DNA of 64,000 nt, taken from UBA8389 sp035719105 (GTDB lineage Bacteria > Bacteroidota > Bacteroidia > Bacteroidales > UBA1402). Numbering within the stretch: position 1 is the first letter of the stretch; every line of letters begins with the position of its first letter. The notes under the pieces were generated by a model. It was not told the DNA's origin. It saw nothing but the letters and a program-made list of their open reading frames with translations, and did not search any database. The DNA lies in contig DASTGN010000004.1 of the NCBI GenBank assembly GCA_035719105.1, positions 62,001-126,000 of the forward strand, written 5' to 3'. A program made the translations under genes and the position numbers. Positions 25,216 to 33,765 of this stretch are shown here, one piece after another.

Positions 25216-26577
25216 TCATACGATTTCGGGTAATAAATAAGGGGCACGATAGTCACGTGTGAGCATGGTGTTTGCTTCATTTTCTGAATCACCGATGAAA
25301 CGTTCGGCAACTGGATCAAATTCAAGTTGACGACCCATTCGATAGGAAATGTTCCCCAAATGTGCCAACGATGAGGATAAGTGGCCAGTCTGAACCGGTG
25401 CATTTTGAATACTCATGTCACGTGCACGGATGGCTTCCAACCAGTTTTGAAAGTGAAGGGTCAGTTCCCCTTTTTCAGTTCTGCTGGGACCCTTTTCACG
25501 CTTTTCTCCCAAATAAGACTCATAAGTGTCATATCCTTTGACCACCAAATAGCCTTTGTCACCATAAAAGATATTACCGACACCTGCTCCATCTTCGAGG
25601 TTGGTACACCAGTTCCGAACTTCGAATTGAATGATTTTCTTTTCCTTAGGATAATGATAGATAGATGTCTGAATTTCAGGAACTTGCTTGCAATCATCCC
25701 ACAAAAATTTACCGCCCATGGAGGTGATACGTTCAGGCAAGGACTGTAAACCTAAACCCCACATACAGAGGTCGGTTTCGTGAATGCCCTGGTTACCCAC
25801 ATCACCATTGCCGTAATCCCAGTGCCAATGCCAATTGTAATGAACCAGATTTCTGGAGAATGGTCGCATGGGGGCCGGGCCACACCATAGATCGTAATTC
25901 AGTCCCGGAGGGGTTTGCGAAATGCCTTTATTACCGATATCCGGACGCCAACGATAAACCAATCCGCGGGACATATAAACCCGACCAATCAAGCCATCTT
26001 CCAGATGTTTGACCGCTTCTTTGATTGCAACAGAGCTACGCAGCTGCACGCCATGTTGTACGATGCGATTGTATTTATAAGCGGCTTCAATCATTTTTTT
26101 GCCCTCGTAGATGTTATGTGTCGCTGGTTTTTCAACATAGACATCTTTTCCAGCCTGACAAGCCCAAATGGTTTGCAAAGCATGCCAATGGTTAGGCGTA
26201 GCCAACGTTACAGCATCAATGCTTTTATCATCGTAGGTTTTTCTGAAGTCTTGTTCGATCATGACCTTTTTGCCATATTTCGTTTCGAACTCTTTTGCCC
26301 TGGTTTGCAACAAATCCAAATCGGGGTCGCACAATACAGCAACTTCTACATTCGACTTCTCAGCCAATCCCATCAGTTCCTCGATATGAGACTTTCCGCG
26401 TCCATTTACGCCTAAAACGGCAACTCGAATGCGGTCATTTGCACCTTTTGCTCCAGCCGGAACGACCGTAGGCATCGTGATTTTACCATTGAGAATGGTC
26501 GGTACAGAAGCAAGTATAGCACCTACAGCAGCTGTTTTCAAAAACTTTCTTCTTGAATTACTTTCGATGTTTTCCAT
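25216..26577 (-). CDS. Tat-exported Gfo/Idh/MocA-family oxidoreductase
   Basis: A 453-residue oxidoreductase with a Tat-type signal (NSRRKFLKTAAVGAILASVP, residues about 7-26), so it is folded with cofactor before export. The Rossmann motif is RVAVLGVNGRGKSH (GxxGxG), followed by TPNHWHALQTIWACQAGKD and VYVEKPATHN, which carries the EKP catalytic signature. The C-terminal domain contains LVHYNWHWHWDYGNGDVGNQ and GIHETDLCMWGLG, a segment shared by exported family members that act on glycosides such as alpha-N-acetylgalactosaminidase-like enzymes. It sits 26 bases after a DUF6807 gene, a pairing common in Bacteroidota and Planctomycetota sugar clusters. It may oxidise sugars in the periplasm with a bound NAD; the substrate is unknown. 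Confidence 0.92.
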   Translation of the reverse strand: MENIESNSRRKFLKTAAVGAILASVPTILNGKITMPTVVPAGAKGANDRIRVAVLGVNGRGKSHIEELMGLAEKSNVEVAVLCDPDLDLLQTRAKEFETKYGKKVMIEQDFRKTYDDKSIDAVTLATPNHWHALQTIWACQAGKDVYVEKPATHNIYEGKKMIEAAYKYNRIVQHGVQLRSSVAIKEAVKHLEDGLIGRVYMSRGLVYRWRPDIGNKGISQTPPGLNYDLWCGPAPMRPFSRNLVHYNWHWHWDYGNGDVGNQGIHETDLCMWGLGLQSLPERITSMGGKFLWDDCKQVPEIQTSIYHYPKEKKIIQFEVRNWCTNLEDGAGVGNIFYGDKGYLVVKGYDTYESYLGEKREKGPSRTEKGELTLHFQNWLEAIRARDMSIQNAPVQTGHLSSSLAHLGNISYRMGRQLEFDPVAERFIGDSENEANTMLTRDYRAPYLLPEIV

Positions 26578-26603
26578 ATTTGTTAGATAAAGGTTTTAAG
26601 CAA

Positions 26604-27614
26604 TTACTTGGCCATTTTATTAATTTCGGCATCTGAAAAATCACCACCAATCACGACCTTATATTTAAAGGTGATGCTTTGACTTGGTTGTAAGGTGACC
26701 TTTACTTCGGCAGCTTTGGGATCAAAAACCCGACCTCCCAAATTGTTATGAGCAAACAAACCATAACCACGAGCATGTGACCAACCGGGATAGTTGAGGT
26801 TTTTGGGGTTGTCAAAAAGTACGATGGTAATGACTTCACCATCTTTATTGGCTCGAAGTGCTACCCAAGGACTTCTTTTACCCCAGACTTCGGCGCCTTT
26901 TACACCTTCGGCATTGCGATAGATGCCATTAACTCCTTCGTTATTCAATACAGGAACTTCGGTTACATTGCCGTTCGCATCCAGAAACTTCTCTGGTTTG
27001 GTTGCAGGTTCTTCGAAGGCTCTATCGACTCTTAAACCAAGCATTCCTTCCTTATTTTCCGTAAATGTAACAGGCTTGACTGCCGACAGTTTGGCCGTTC
27101 TTTCGATGGAACGGAATTTATCGCTACCAGAAAATATAAAAGTGGACACTTCGTTCATAAGAACTTGATTGTTAATGTCCACCCAATCGGAACTGGTTAC
27201 TAATTCGCCTTTTTTAGGATTTTGTGAAACAATTTTCTGAAACTTGATGGAACCGTATTTGCTCTTTTCTTCTGGCTTAATGGCAAAGGAATTGTTCCAG
27301 AAATCTAACCCATTTACATTGCCAAAATTGAACCAAAGCCCAACATGATGCGGGTGATCCGTACGTTCAAAAGGTCTGGGATTCAACGGGTATCCGCGCG
27401 TTATGGTTTTGCCGGAAGCACTGACGATGGGATAAAGCGTCTGCTTCTCCATATCAGAGGGATAAATGAATGCTGTGAAAAACTGACCTCCTAAGTAAAC
27501 TTGAATCTTTTTCCCGTTATCGTCGTTCTTAAAGGTGACTTTCTGTTGAGAAAACGTGGTATTGGAATGAACCCAAAACAACAAGACCAAGCATGCAAAA
27601 AAAATGTTTTTCAT
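26604..27614 (-). CDS. Exported DUF6807 (PmoA-family) beta-sandwich protein
   Basis: A 336-residue exported protein with signal peptide (LVLLFWVHSNTTFSQ). The body matches the DUF6807 family, often labelled PmoA family after a distant similarity and unrelated to methane oxidation in function. Landmarks are PLNPRPFERTDHPHHVGLWF, NFGNVNGLDFWNN and GEVITIVLFDNPKNLNYPGW, with conserved His residues in DHPHH and Asn/Asp-rich loops that suggest a metal or sugar site. It precedes the Tat-type Gfo/Idh/MocA gene by 26 bases and follows the beta-helix gene by 11. The family is frequently found with sugar oxidoreductases, so a role in the same periplasmic sugar chemistry is plausible. No reaction can be assigned. 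Confidence 0.82.
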   Translation of the reverse strand: MKNIFFACLVLLFWVHSNTTFSQQKVTFKNDDNGKKIQVYLGGQFFTAFIYPSDMEKQTLYPIVSASGKTITRGYPLNPRPFERTDHPHHVGLWFNFGNVNGLDFWNNSFAIKPEEKSKYGSIKFQKIVSQNPKKGELVTSSDWVDINNQVLMNEVSTFIFSGSDKFRSIERTAKLSAVKPVTFTENKEGMLGLRVDRAFEEPATKPEKFLDANGNVTEVPVLNNEGVNGIYRNAEGVKGAEVWGKRSPWVALRANKDGEVITIVLFDNPKNLNYPGWSHARGYGLFAHNNLGGRVFDPKAAEVKVTLQPSQSITFKYKVVIGGDFSDAEINKMAK

Positions 27615-27625
27615 AAGTGATGGTT

Positions 27626-30250
27626 TTAAATCATTATTTTAACTGCATTGGATTTATTTCCAACGGTCATTTTCACTAAGTATAGACCTTTTGAGAGAGT
27701 GCCCGTCGTAAAAATTTGAGAAAAAGTGCCCGGTTGTTGATTGTTTCTGACGAGTTTCTTGACATTTCTCCCGTGGGAATCAATTAAATCGATTTCAACC
27801 AAGTTTTTTTGACGAACAATGTAATCTATTTTCAGTTTTCCACCAAACACTGAAGCTCGAAGTGGGGCAACATCTTTATCTTTTAACACACTATTGGAGG
27901 TCGAAGTGCTTGAATTTACAACTACATTATTGAATGTTGATTGGCAAAGCACGCCCGTCGTGTGACTTGAAACAGCAAGACCCACGTAAGCATTGGTCGA
28001 CATATTGATGGTTACGCTTCCAGCCAAAGTCCAAATGTAGCCGTCAGACGATTGATAGGCGGTAAACAAATTCCCTTTTCGAGTTAATTTAACCCAGAAA
28101 GGCGCACCACCTGCAAATTTCACAGAAGTCGTCGATGCACCCGCTGTCAATCGTTGTTGAAAAGCTGCGCCACTGGTAGCGGAAATCAACATGAAAGCGT
28201 TTGGAGCGTTTGCGTTAAGTGATTCACGAATCATTACCCCTGATTTAGCCCAGGCATTTGTCGGAGCAACACTCCAAACTTGTGCCGAAATGGATCCATC
28301 TCCATCCATGGGTTGATACATGAACTGGCATTCATCGGATGCACCCCAAATGTCGGCACCAGATCCGTTAAGCGTAAACTGGCCGTTGAAATAGCCGGAA
28401 TTGCCTACGGGTGATAGCGTACCGAGATCTTTACTCAACCATGGTGAGGGTATTGCATCCAAGTGACTGGATGCCGTTGCCAGGTTCGAATAGCCTGATT
28501 TTCCGGTTGCATTTTCTGCGTAAACCCTATAAAGATAGGTTGCATTATCGGCTACTCCTGTATTGATGTAGCTCTTTAAACCTGCACCGACCGAACCAAC
28601 CAAAACCCAATCCACTCCATTATTGTCTGAACGTTCTACCCGGAAGTTCTCTTCGTTGTACGATTCATCCACCCAAGTGATTTTTACTTGAGTGGTTGAC
28701 AATATCTCTGCTGTGACATTGGAAGGTGAAGAAGGCGCAGATGGAGCCAAGCGTTCGATTAATTGCGCTTCGAATAAATTTTGGGGGGTTACAAATGTTC
28801 CTGTTGATTGAACAATTCCAAGGGGTTGTGTGGTGTTGGAACCTACATTCCCTTTGCTGGTCACAGTAGCCTTGGCGCCCATCGTCCAATTGATGTGGTC
28901 TCCCGGAGGATCTTGACAAATAATCTGACTGCCCGTGCAGTTCCAAAACATGATTTGCGCCCCTGCCCATCCATGTCCGGAACCAGATTCACCTCTGTTT
29001 TGGACATTGATTTGACCATTACTGACAATGTTGTCGAATAACAAACCGGTAGACCAGCGATGATGAGGGCCAATATCGGCATGGACTTGAGAAGACGACG
29101 AATTGACAAAAACATTGGGACCCGCTGTTTGACTTCCGGTTACATAATCGTGCCTACCACCTCTGGTTACACAGTTCTTGATCAAATTTCGCTGACCATC
29201 CACATTGAACGAATACTTGCGACCACCAGTAGTGACAGACATAGGATCCAAACATTTGCAGTTGTCAACGGTTACCCAGGTAGCCTGGTCACCAACATTT
29301 ACGGCAGCGTAGCCGAAATAATAAACCTCCAGGTCGCGAGCCCATCCATTGATGATTTTACCAAAAAATACGGCATTCCAACCATGCAATTCATCCTCGG
29401 TTGAAGTATATGTTGAACTGATTCGCATGTTCTCAATGCCACAATTTTGAATGCGCGCCGATGAGAATTCAACCAAATAACCTTGAGCATAAACGGGGTC
29501 GACCACGTCCATAATTGGTGCATCCAACGTGATCAAATTGCCTTCGACCGCAACAACCCGCCTTTCGTAATTCATTTTGTATCCGGAATAGGTCCATCCA
29601 TATTGAGCCGTTCCCAATAAATCAATCCACGCTTGAGTTGGAGAACGTCTGAAGTAAACCCAATCGCCCACTTGGAAAGTATGGCCTGAAGCAACGTTCA
29701 CTTTTTTGGCACCAACAGGCACATAGGTGTCCGTAATTGATTTTACGGTAGCTTCGTTGGTGGTAATACCCGAAAGTCCTTTAATATTGAACAAATCGTA
29801 TTGAACAGTACCAGTGGCTATGAATCTGGTTCCGGCGGCATCTGCTCCTTCTCCTCTTAAAACAATGCCACTTGCATTCAGATTAATTGATTTATTTATG
29901 GGATAGACACCACTTTTAAAAAGTATAACCCCACGGAAACCATTCGAGCCAATGGGCATGGCTGATACGGCATTGATGGCTGATTGAACATTCAACGTGT
30001 TGTCGCCATCAACCGGATAAACCGTTTTAACAATCGGTAAATCCACTGGTATGTCGGCCTCGCTGTTCATATACCCTACGCCGCTAAAATCAGGAACTGT
30101 ATTACCCTTAGCGTTAGGAACATACATCAATTTTCCGTCAGTTTTATAATATACCCAGGTGGAGAGTTGGGCAAGTACGGAATTGCTTGATAAACTGGCA
30201 AGAATCGTTACAAGCAGGAAAATTCGACTGTTTTGGATGAACTTTTTCAC
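27626..30250 (-). CDS. T9SS-exported pectate-lyase-superfamily beta-helix protein with fn3 and DUF1349-like modules
   Basis: An 874-residue secreted protein. A signal peptide ends about residue 27 (NSVLAQ). From about 60 to 500 it is a right-handed beta-helix: NTLNVQSAINAVSAMP and GVILFKSGVYPINKSIN are the opening of the pectate-lyase-3 fold. Conserved segments HADIGPHHRWSTGLLFDN and GSGHGWAGAQIMFWNC suggest a catalytic groove with His residues. An fn3 domain follows (about 507-600), then a DUF1349-like module (about 605-790; GSGADIWGASDECQF, KSGVMIRESLNANAPN) and a Por-type sorting domain (about 800-874; LIDSHGRNVKKLVRNNQQPG, GLYLVKMTVG). The last two modules closely match those of the PL6-like protein at the end of the operon. 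It is likely a polysaccharide lyase or hydrolase on the cell surface; family number not assigned. Confidence 0.82.
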   Translation of the reverse strand: MKKFIQNSRIFLLVTILASLSSNSVLAQLSTWVYYKTDGKLMYVPNAKGNTVPDFSGVGYMNSEADIPVDLPIVKTVYPVDGDNTLNVQSAINAVSAMPIGSNGFRGVILFKSGVYPINKSINLNASGIVLRGEGADAAGTRFIATGTVQYDLFNIKGLSGITTNEATVKSITDTYVPVGAKKVNVASGHTFQVGDWVYFRRSPTQAWIDLLGTAQYGWTYSGYKMNYERRVVAVEGNLITLDAPIMDVVDPVYAQGYLVEFSSARIQNCGIENMRISSTYTSTEDELHGWNAVFFGKIINGWARDLEVYYFGYAAVNVGDQATWVTVDNCKCLDPMSVTTGGRKYSFNVDGQRNLIKNCVTRGGRHDYVTGSQTAGPNVFVNSSSSQVHADIGPHHRWSTGLLFDNIVSNGQINVQNRGESGSGHGWAGAQIMFWNCTGSQIICQDPPGDHINWTMGAKATVTSKGNVGSNTTQPLGIVQSTGTFVTPQNLFEAQLIERLAPSAPSSPSNVTAEILSTTQVKITWVDESYNEENFRVERSDNNGVDWVLVGSVGAGLKSYINTGVADNATYLYRVYAENATGKSGYSNLATASSHLDAIPSPWLSKDLGTLSPVGNSGYFNGQFTLNGSGADIWGASDECQFMYQPMDGDGSISAQVWSVAPTNAWAKSGVMIRESLNANAPNAFMLISATSGAAFQQRLTAGASTTSVKFAGGAPFWVKLTRKGNLFTAYQSSDGYIWTLAGSVTINMSTNAYVGLAVSSHTTGVLCQSTFNNVVVNSSTSTSNSVLKDKDVAPLRASVFGGKLKIDYIVRQKNLVEIDLIDSHGRNVKKLVRNNQQPGTFSQIFTTGTLSKGLYLVKMTVGNKSNAVKIMI

Positions 30251-30270
30251 TCGGGCTGATATTTTATTGA

Positions 30271-32223
30271 TTAAATAAGAATTTTCATTGCTTCACTACC
30301 TTTTTGGGTAATCAATCGTACCAAATAAAGACTGTTTCTTCTTTCAAAGGTGTTCCATTTGGCTTGATGCGAACCTTGAGGCTGTACCTGGTTGACAAGA
30401 GTAGCAACTTTATTGCCGTTTAAACCCAAAATCTCCAAGTTAACATAGGTCAAATCGGGCAGTACATAATTGATTAACAATTCATTACTTGACTTGTTCA
30501 AATTATAACCCAGCAAGTTTTCTCTGGAGTTGTAGGAAGGGACTCCAGGCAAACCGGTCGTCACCATGCTGGCCAAATTGGAAGGTTCAGAAAAACCGTA
30601 AATGTTCGAAGCTTCCACCCGATAATAGAATTTCTTATCTGTAGCAAGTCCTTCATGAACGAATGAAGTCGTACCAGCCGGAACGCGTTTCAGCATGGTC
30701 CAGATGTTTCCGTCATAGGAAACTTCAATATTAAAAAAATCTTCGTTGGATGAAGCATCCGTCCAGGTCAAATCAATTCTGGATGGGGAAACCAAAGTTG
30801 CTGTCAGGCCGGTGGGTTCAACAGGTGTACCTGCTATAGCATTTGGTCCGACATCGCTAATTTTCAAAGGCCTGTTCGTGGCAGGTATTTGTGTGAACTG
30901 GTCGGCTCCTTTGTCCAAAGTATTCATACGAGGTTGTCCATCAATATCCATGGTGACATAGGAGTAGTTTGAAACGCCTGAACCAATGGCGGGGCTACCT
31001 GCCTGAAGGTGATAAACACGATTTTCATCTGGAACCAATTTGGGGTCGGCGATGATGTAACTGCCCGATGGCATACTACCGGCTGTCGTATTGAAAATGA
31101 GGTTTCCCTCCCAAACCGGGTTGGCATAAGGCCCTGGGGTTCTGATGGATACCGCATCACCACCTTGAATGATGTTGTTTGCAAAGACGATGTTGCTTGC
31201 TCCCAAGCCGCCTGTTCTGGAGGGCATTAGGAAGTTTGTTCCACTATTGATCATGGTGTTGTTGACCACTTGCACTCGATCCGCTCTGTCGTGGCAAGTC
31301 AGAAGACTTCCTTCGGCAACTTCACCGTCGCCATTGGTGCAAACGATGCCATTGCTGCAATTGACAAATTGATTGCTATAGATTTTATGGTCGTCTCCGC
31401 TAAAACGCAAACCGGTACTTCCAAAGAAAAAATTACCATAGACTTCACTTTTGTTGCCATGTCTTAAAGATAGCTCCTCGGTTCCTTCCAAAATGGTGTT
31501 GTATCGAAGAACATTTTCACAGGCTTTGTGACAAACCGCACCTTCGTTTTCTCCGACCGTTTTGCTGAACAGGTTGTATTCCACTAAGCAATGTGCCGCG
31601 GACATGCTTCGTCCACTGAGCCCAATTTGAATAGCAGCACAGTTATTTGAGCTAGGAAGGAAATTATAGAAATAATTGTGGTGTATCCAGGTGCGTTGAG
31701 CCATTCCTGAACTTCCGGGTCCCTGAACCGAAATCATTTGACCTTCGGATGCTTTATTCTGGAATGTGTTGTAGCTTATCTCACAATCATCTCCTGACAC
31801 AGACAGGTAGGGTTTGGATCCGCTGCCAGTGACGGGATTGTCGAATACATTTCGGGTAAATGTGCAAAAAGTGGCTCCACTCGAAATTTTGGTTCGTCCA
31901 TTCGCAATTGTGAATTTGAAACCCTTGATAATGATGTATTTGGCAGGGCTGTCAAGTACAAAACCTCCACTTCCTGCTAAGATCACACCTCCAATGGTTT
32001 TGGCTGAAATCCTAATTGGTAAAGTGGCTGTTCCTTGTTTCGTAATGACGATGTCGCTGCTGGTCGTATAAGTTCCATCAGCGAGAACGATGTCATCACC
32101 TGGTTTTGCCGCAGAAATGGCAGTCACTAAATCAGCAATGGAGGAAACGTTGATAATGCCAGCTTGGGTAGTTGGTAGGCAGATAATCAGCAAAAGAGCG
32201 ATGATCTTAATTAATCGATACAT
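30271..32223 (-). CDS. T9SS-exported PL6-family alginate lyase/chondroitinase-B-type enzyme
   Basis: A 650-residue secreted lyase and first gene of the minus-strand operon. The signal peptide is residues 1-21 (LLIICLPTTQA). The PL6 parallel beta-helix runs about 22-430 with AKPGDDIVLADGTYTTSSDI, SYNTFQNKASEGQMISVQG, WIHHNYFYNF, NEGAVCHKACENVLRYNTI and ELSLRHGNKSEVYGNFFFG. The Lys of CHKA and the Arg of LRHG occupy the catalytic base and acid positions of PL6, and the Glu of NEG is near the calcium site. An fn3 domain (about 470-560) and a Por-type sorting domain (about 575-650; LGLNGNKVATLVNQVQPQG, LYLVRLITQKG) follow. Alginate is the likeliest substrate, dermatan or related uronans the alternatives. 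Confidence 0.93.
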   Translation of the reverse strand: MYRLIKIIALLLIICLPTTQAGIINVSSIADLVTAISAAKPGDDIVLADGTYTTSSDIVITKQGTATLPIRISAKTIGGVILAGSGGFVLDSPAKYIIIKGFKFTIANGRTKISSGATFCTFTRNVFDNPVTGSGSKPYLSVSGDDCEISYNTFQNKASEGQMISVQGPGSSGMAQRTWIHHNYFYNFLPSSNNCAAIQIGLSGRSMSAAHCLVEYNLFSKTVGENEGAVCHKACENVLRYNTILEGTEELSLRHGNKSEVYGNFFFGSTGLRFSGDDHKIYSNQFVNCSNGIVCTNGDGEVAEGSLLTCHDRADRVQVVNNTMINSGTNFLMPSRTGGLGASNIVFANNIIQGGDAVSIRTPGPYANPVWEGNLIFNTTAGSMPSGSYIIADPKLVPDENRVYHLQAGSPAIGSGVSNYSYVTMDIDGQPRMNTLDKGADQFTQIPATNRPLKISDVGPNAIAGTPVEPTGLTATLVSPSRIDLTWTDASSNEDFFNIEVSYDGNIWTMLKRVPAGTTSFVHEGLATDKKFYYRVEASNIYGFSEPSNLASMVTTGLPGVPSYNSRENLLGYNLNKSSNELLINYVLPDLTYVNLEILGLNGNKVATLVNQVQPQGSHQAKWNTFERRNSLYLVRLITQKGSEAMKILI

Positions 32224-32265
32224 AATGAGTTGTTTTGGCTTTGATTAAGATTATTTGTAACAACT

Positions 32266-32273
32266 CAAAACTA
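32266..32273 (-). promoter_or_regulatory. Possible -7 element for the PL6 operon
   Basis: On the minus strand the octamer is TAGTTTTG, a full match to TAnnTTTG, lying about 43 bases before the PL6 start codon. A matching TTG at the usual distance is not found, so this is only a candidate. Between 32274 and 32460 I see AT-rich sequence without a gene. Confidence 0.35.
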
Positions 32274-32467
32274 ATTCAAATTTTGCCAATGAATTGTAAC
32301 TTTTGTGTTTTTAAATGTAAATTATTTGGCAGTCTGGAGGGATTACAATTGATAGTTATAGGTAAAGAGTGTCATCAAGTCCTGCTTGATGCTTATTGTT
32401 AAAAAGTTTGCCTAAAATTTAATAATGGTATACTGATGCAGCAAATAAGAACAATTAACATAATTGG

Positions 32468-32500
32468 TTGTGAAATCGGAAAAACAGTTTTCTATCTTTG
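32468..32500 (+). promoter_or_regulatory. Bacteroidota-type promoter of the small Cys-rich gene
   Basis: TTG at 32468-32470 and TATCTTTG at 32493-32500 (full match to TAnnTTTG), spacing 22 bases. Transcription would begin about 30 bases before the ATG at 32538. Confidence 0.6.
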
Positions 32501-32537
32501 GCTCGAAAAGTTATTTGAAATTAAAAATTTGAACAGT

Positions 32538-32795
32538 ATGAAAACAAAAATGTTGCTGGCCGGTTTGGCCCTATTCGCTTTTACAACCGTTGGATTTGCT
32601 GAAGGAGCCCCCAAAAAGGCTGCAACACCAGCAAAAGCAGCTTGTGCCACTCCCTGCACCAAAGCTGAAGCAAAATCCTGCTGCAAGGCCGAAGCAAAAC
32701 CTTGTTGCAGTGCTGCCAAGGCTGAAAAGGCTCCTGCAGCAAATAGTGCAACAACTCCCAAAAAGGCAGTTGTCAAGCCCGCAGCCAAAAAGTAA
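32538..32795 (+). CDS. Small exported Ala/Lys/Cys-rich protein
   Basis: An 85-residue protein of unknown function. The ATG at 32538 gives a classical signal peptide (LLAGLALFAFTTVGFA), leaving a mature chain of about 63 residues made almost wholly of Ala, Lys, Pro, Glu and Cys. Seven Cys fall within about 25 residues (ACATPC, SCCK, PCCS), with two adjacent CC pairs, spaced by repeated KAEAK units; the tail is Lys/Pro-rich. A good promoter lies just upstream and a hairpin follows, so it is its own transcription unit. Cys pairs in a basic, disordered chain could bind metal or form intramolecular disulfides. I recognise no named family. Confidence 0.75.
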   Translation: MKTKMLLAGLALFAFTTVGFAEGAPKKAATPAKAACATPCTKAEAKSCCKAEAKPCCSAAKAEKAPAANSATTPKKAVVKPAAKK

Positions 32796-32828
32796 CAGCG
32801 GCCTTTTCTTTTTGGACCATCTTTTTCA

Positions 32829-32860
32829 AGAGGCCGGCTCGTAAGGGTTCGGCCTCTCTT
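32829..32860 (+). terminator. Hairpin after the small Cys-rich gene (weak terminator)
   Basis: An 8-base GC-rich inverted repeat (AGAGGCCG at 32829-32836, CGGCCTCT at 32850-32857) with a 13-base loop, followed by only a short pyrimidine run. It lies between the Cys-rich gene and the SDR gene and may attenuate rather than fully stop transcription. Confidence 0.5.
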
Positions 32861-32874
32861 AATATCTAAGCCTT

Positions 32875-33744
32875 ATGAATGAAACCGTTTTGATTACAGG
32901 AGCGTCTGGGCTCGTTGGTCGACATTTGTCTGTGTTGCTCAAAGAGAATGACTACCGTGTTTTGGCGATTCATCGAAATTCCAAAAATGAGTTAATCGAT
33001 GCTGGCGAATTGAACCAGGCCGACCACATCGTACACTTGGCTGGTGCAAACATTGGCGAAAAACCTTGGTCGGATGCCCATAAGTCGGAAATTCTGAACA
33101 GTAGGGTCAAGAGTAGTGAATGGTTGTTTCAGAAATGCCAGGAAAAGAACCTCCTGCCCAAAACCTTTGTTACCGCCTCAGCAGTAGGCTTTTACGGACA
33201 AGGCGTATCCTTTACGGAAACCGATTCTGTCGGAAATGGATTTTTAGCAAATGTTTGCAAAAAATGGGAAGAGGCTGCTGATCAGTTTCAACAAGCAGGC
33301 GTTCGCACCATCAAGATTCGGACTGGAGTCGTGCTCGCTGCAGAAGGCGGCATTTTGCCTCAAACGACACTGCCGGTGCGCATGGGTTTAGGCACCGCGT
33401 TCGGCACTGGCAATCAGATCATCCCTTGGATTCATATTCAGGATTTGTGCCAATTGTATTTGAGGGTAATACAAGACCCTAATTGCTCGGGAGCTTACAA
33501 CGCTGTTGCACCTGAATTGACCACCAATCGGGCTTTCATCAAAAGCCTGGCTGCATTTTTTCATAAACCGTATTGGCCGATTCCCATTCCTGGATTTTTA
33601 ATCCGATTGGTTCTCGGCGAACGCAGTGAATTGTTGCTTAAAGGAAGCCGGGTAATTCCGTCTAAACTTGTCGAAATCGGCTTCCCATTTCAATTTCCCG
33701 ATCTATCGTCGGCATTAAAGAATCTGTATCCAGAAAGCGACTAA
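32875..33744 (+). CDS. TIGR01777-family NAD(P)-dependent epimerase/SDR protein
   Basis: A 289-residue extended short-chain dehydrogenase-like protein. The dinucleotide motif VLITGASGLVGRHLS (GxxGxxG) opens the protein. ADHIVHLAGANIGEKPW is diagnostic of this family, which is often called SulA-like or YfcH-like epimerase. The catalytic region is TASAVGFYGQ (Tyr near residue 106). The C-terminal third matches the DUF1731 tail (GLGTAFGTGNQIIPWIHIQD, then ELLLKGSRVIPSKL). The cellular role of this family is not well established; members are sporadically linked to envelope or division. It is convergent with the glutathione peroxidase gene, with 21 bases between stops. Confidence 0.92.
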   Translation: MNETVLITGASGLVGRHLSVLLKENDYRVLAIHRNSKNELIDAGELNQADHIVHLAGANIGEKPWSDAHKSEILNSRVKSSEWLFQKCQEKNLLPKTFVTASAVGFYGQGVSFTETDSVGNGFLANVCKKWEEAADQFQQAGVRTIKIRTGVVLAAEGGILPQTTLPVRMGLGTAFGTGNQIIPWIHIQDLCQLYLRVIQDPNCSGAYNAVAPELTTNRAFIKSLAAFFHKPYWPIPIPGFLIRLVLGERSELLLKGSRVIPSKLVEIGFPFQFPDLSSALKNLYPESD

Positions 33745-33765
33745 ACCAGCGATTGGTTTCCTGTC

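Noticed and set aside
25206..25403. Longer N-terminus for the S1/P1 nuclease (66 extra codons)
   Set aside because: It overlaps the upstream oxidoreductase gene and buries the signal peptide whose cleavage exposes the zinc-binding Trp.
26604..27614. Methane monooxygenase subunit (PmoA) reading of the DUF6807 gene
   Set aside because: The family label is historical; the protein is soluble and exported, lacks membrane helices and sits among sugar genes.
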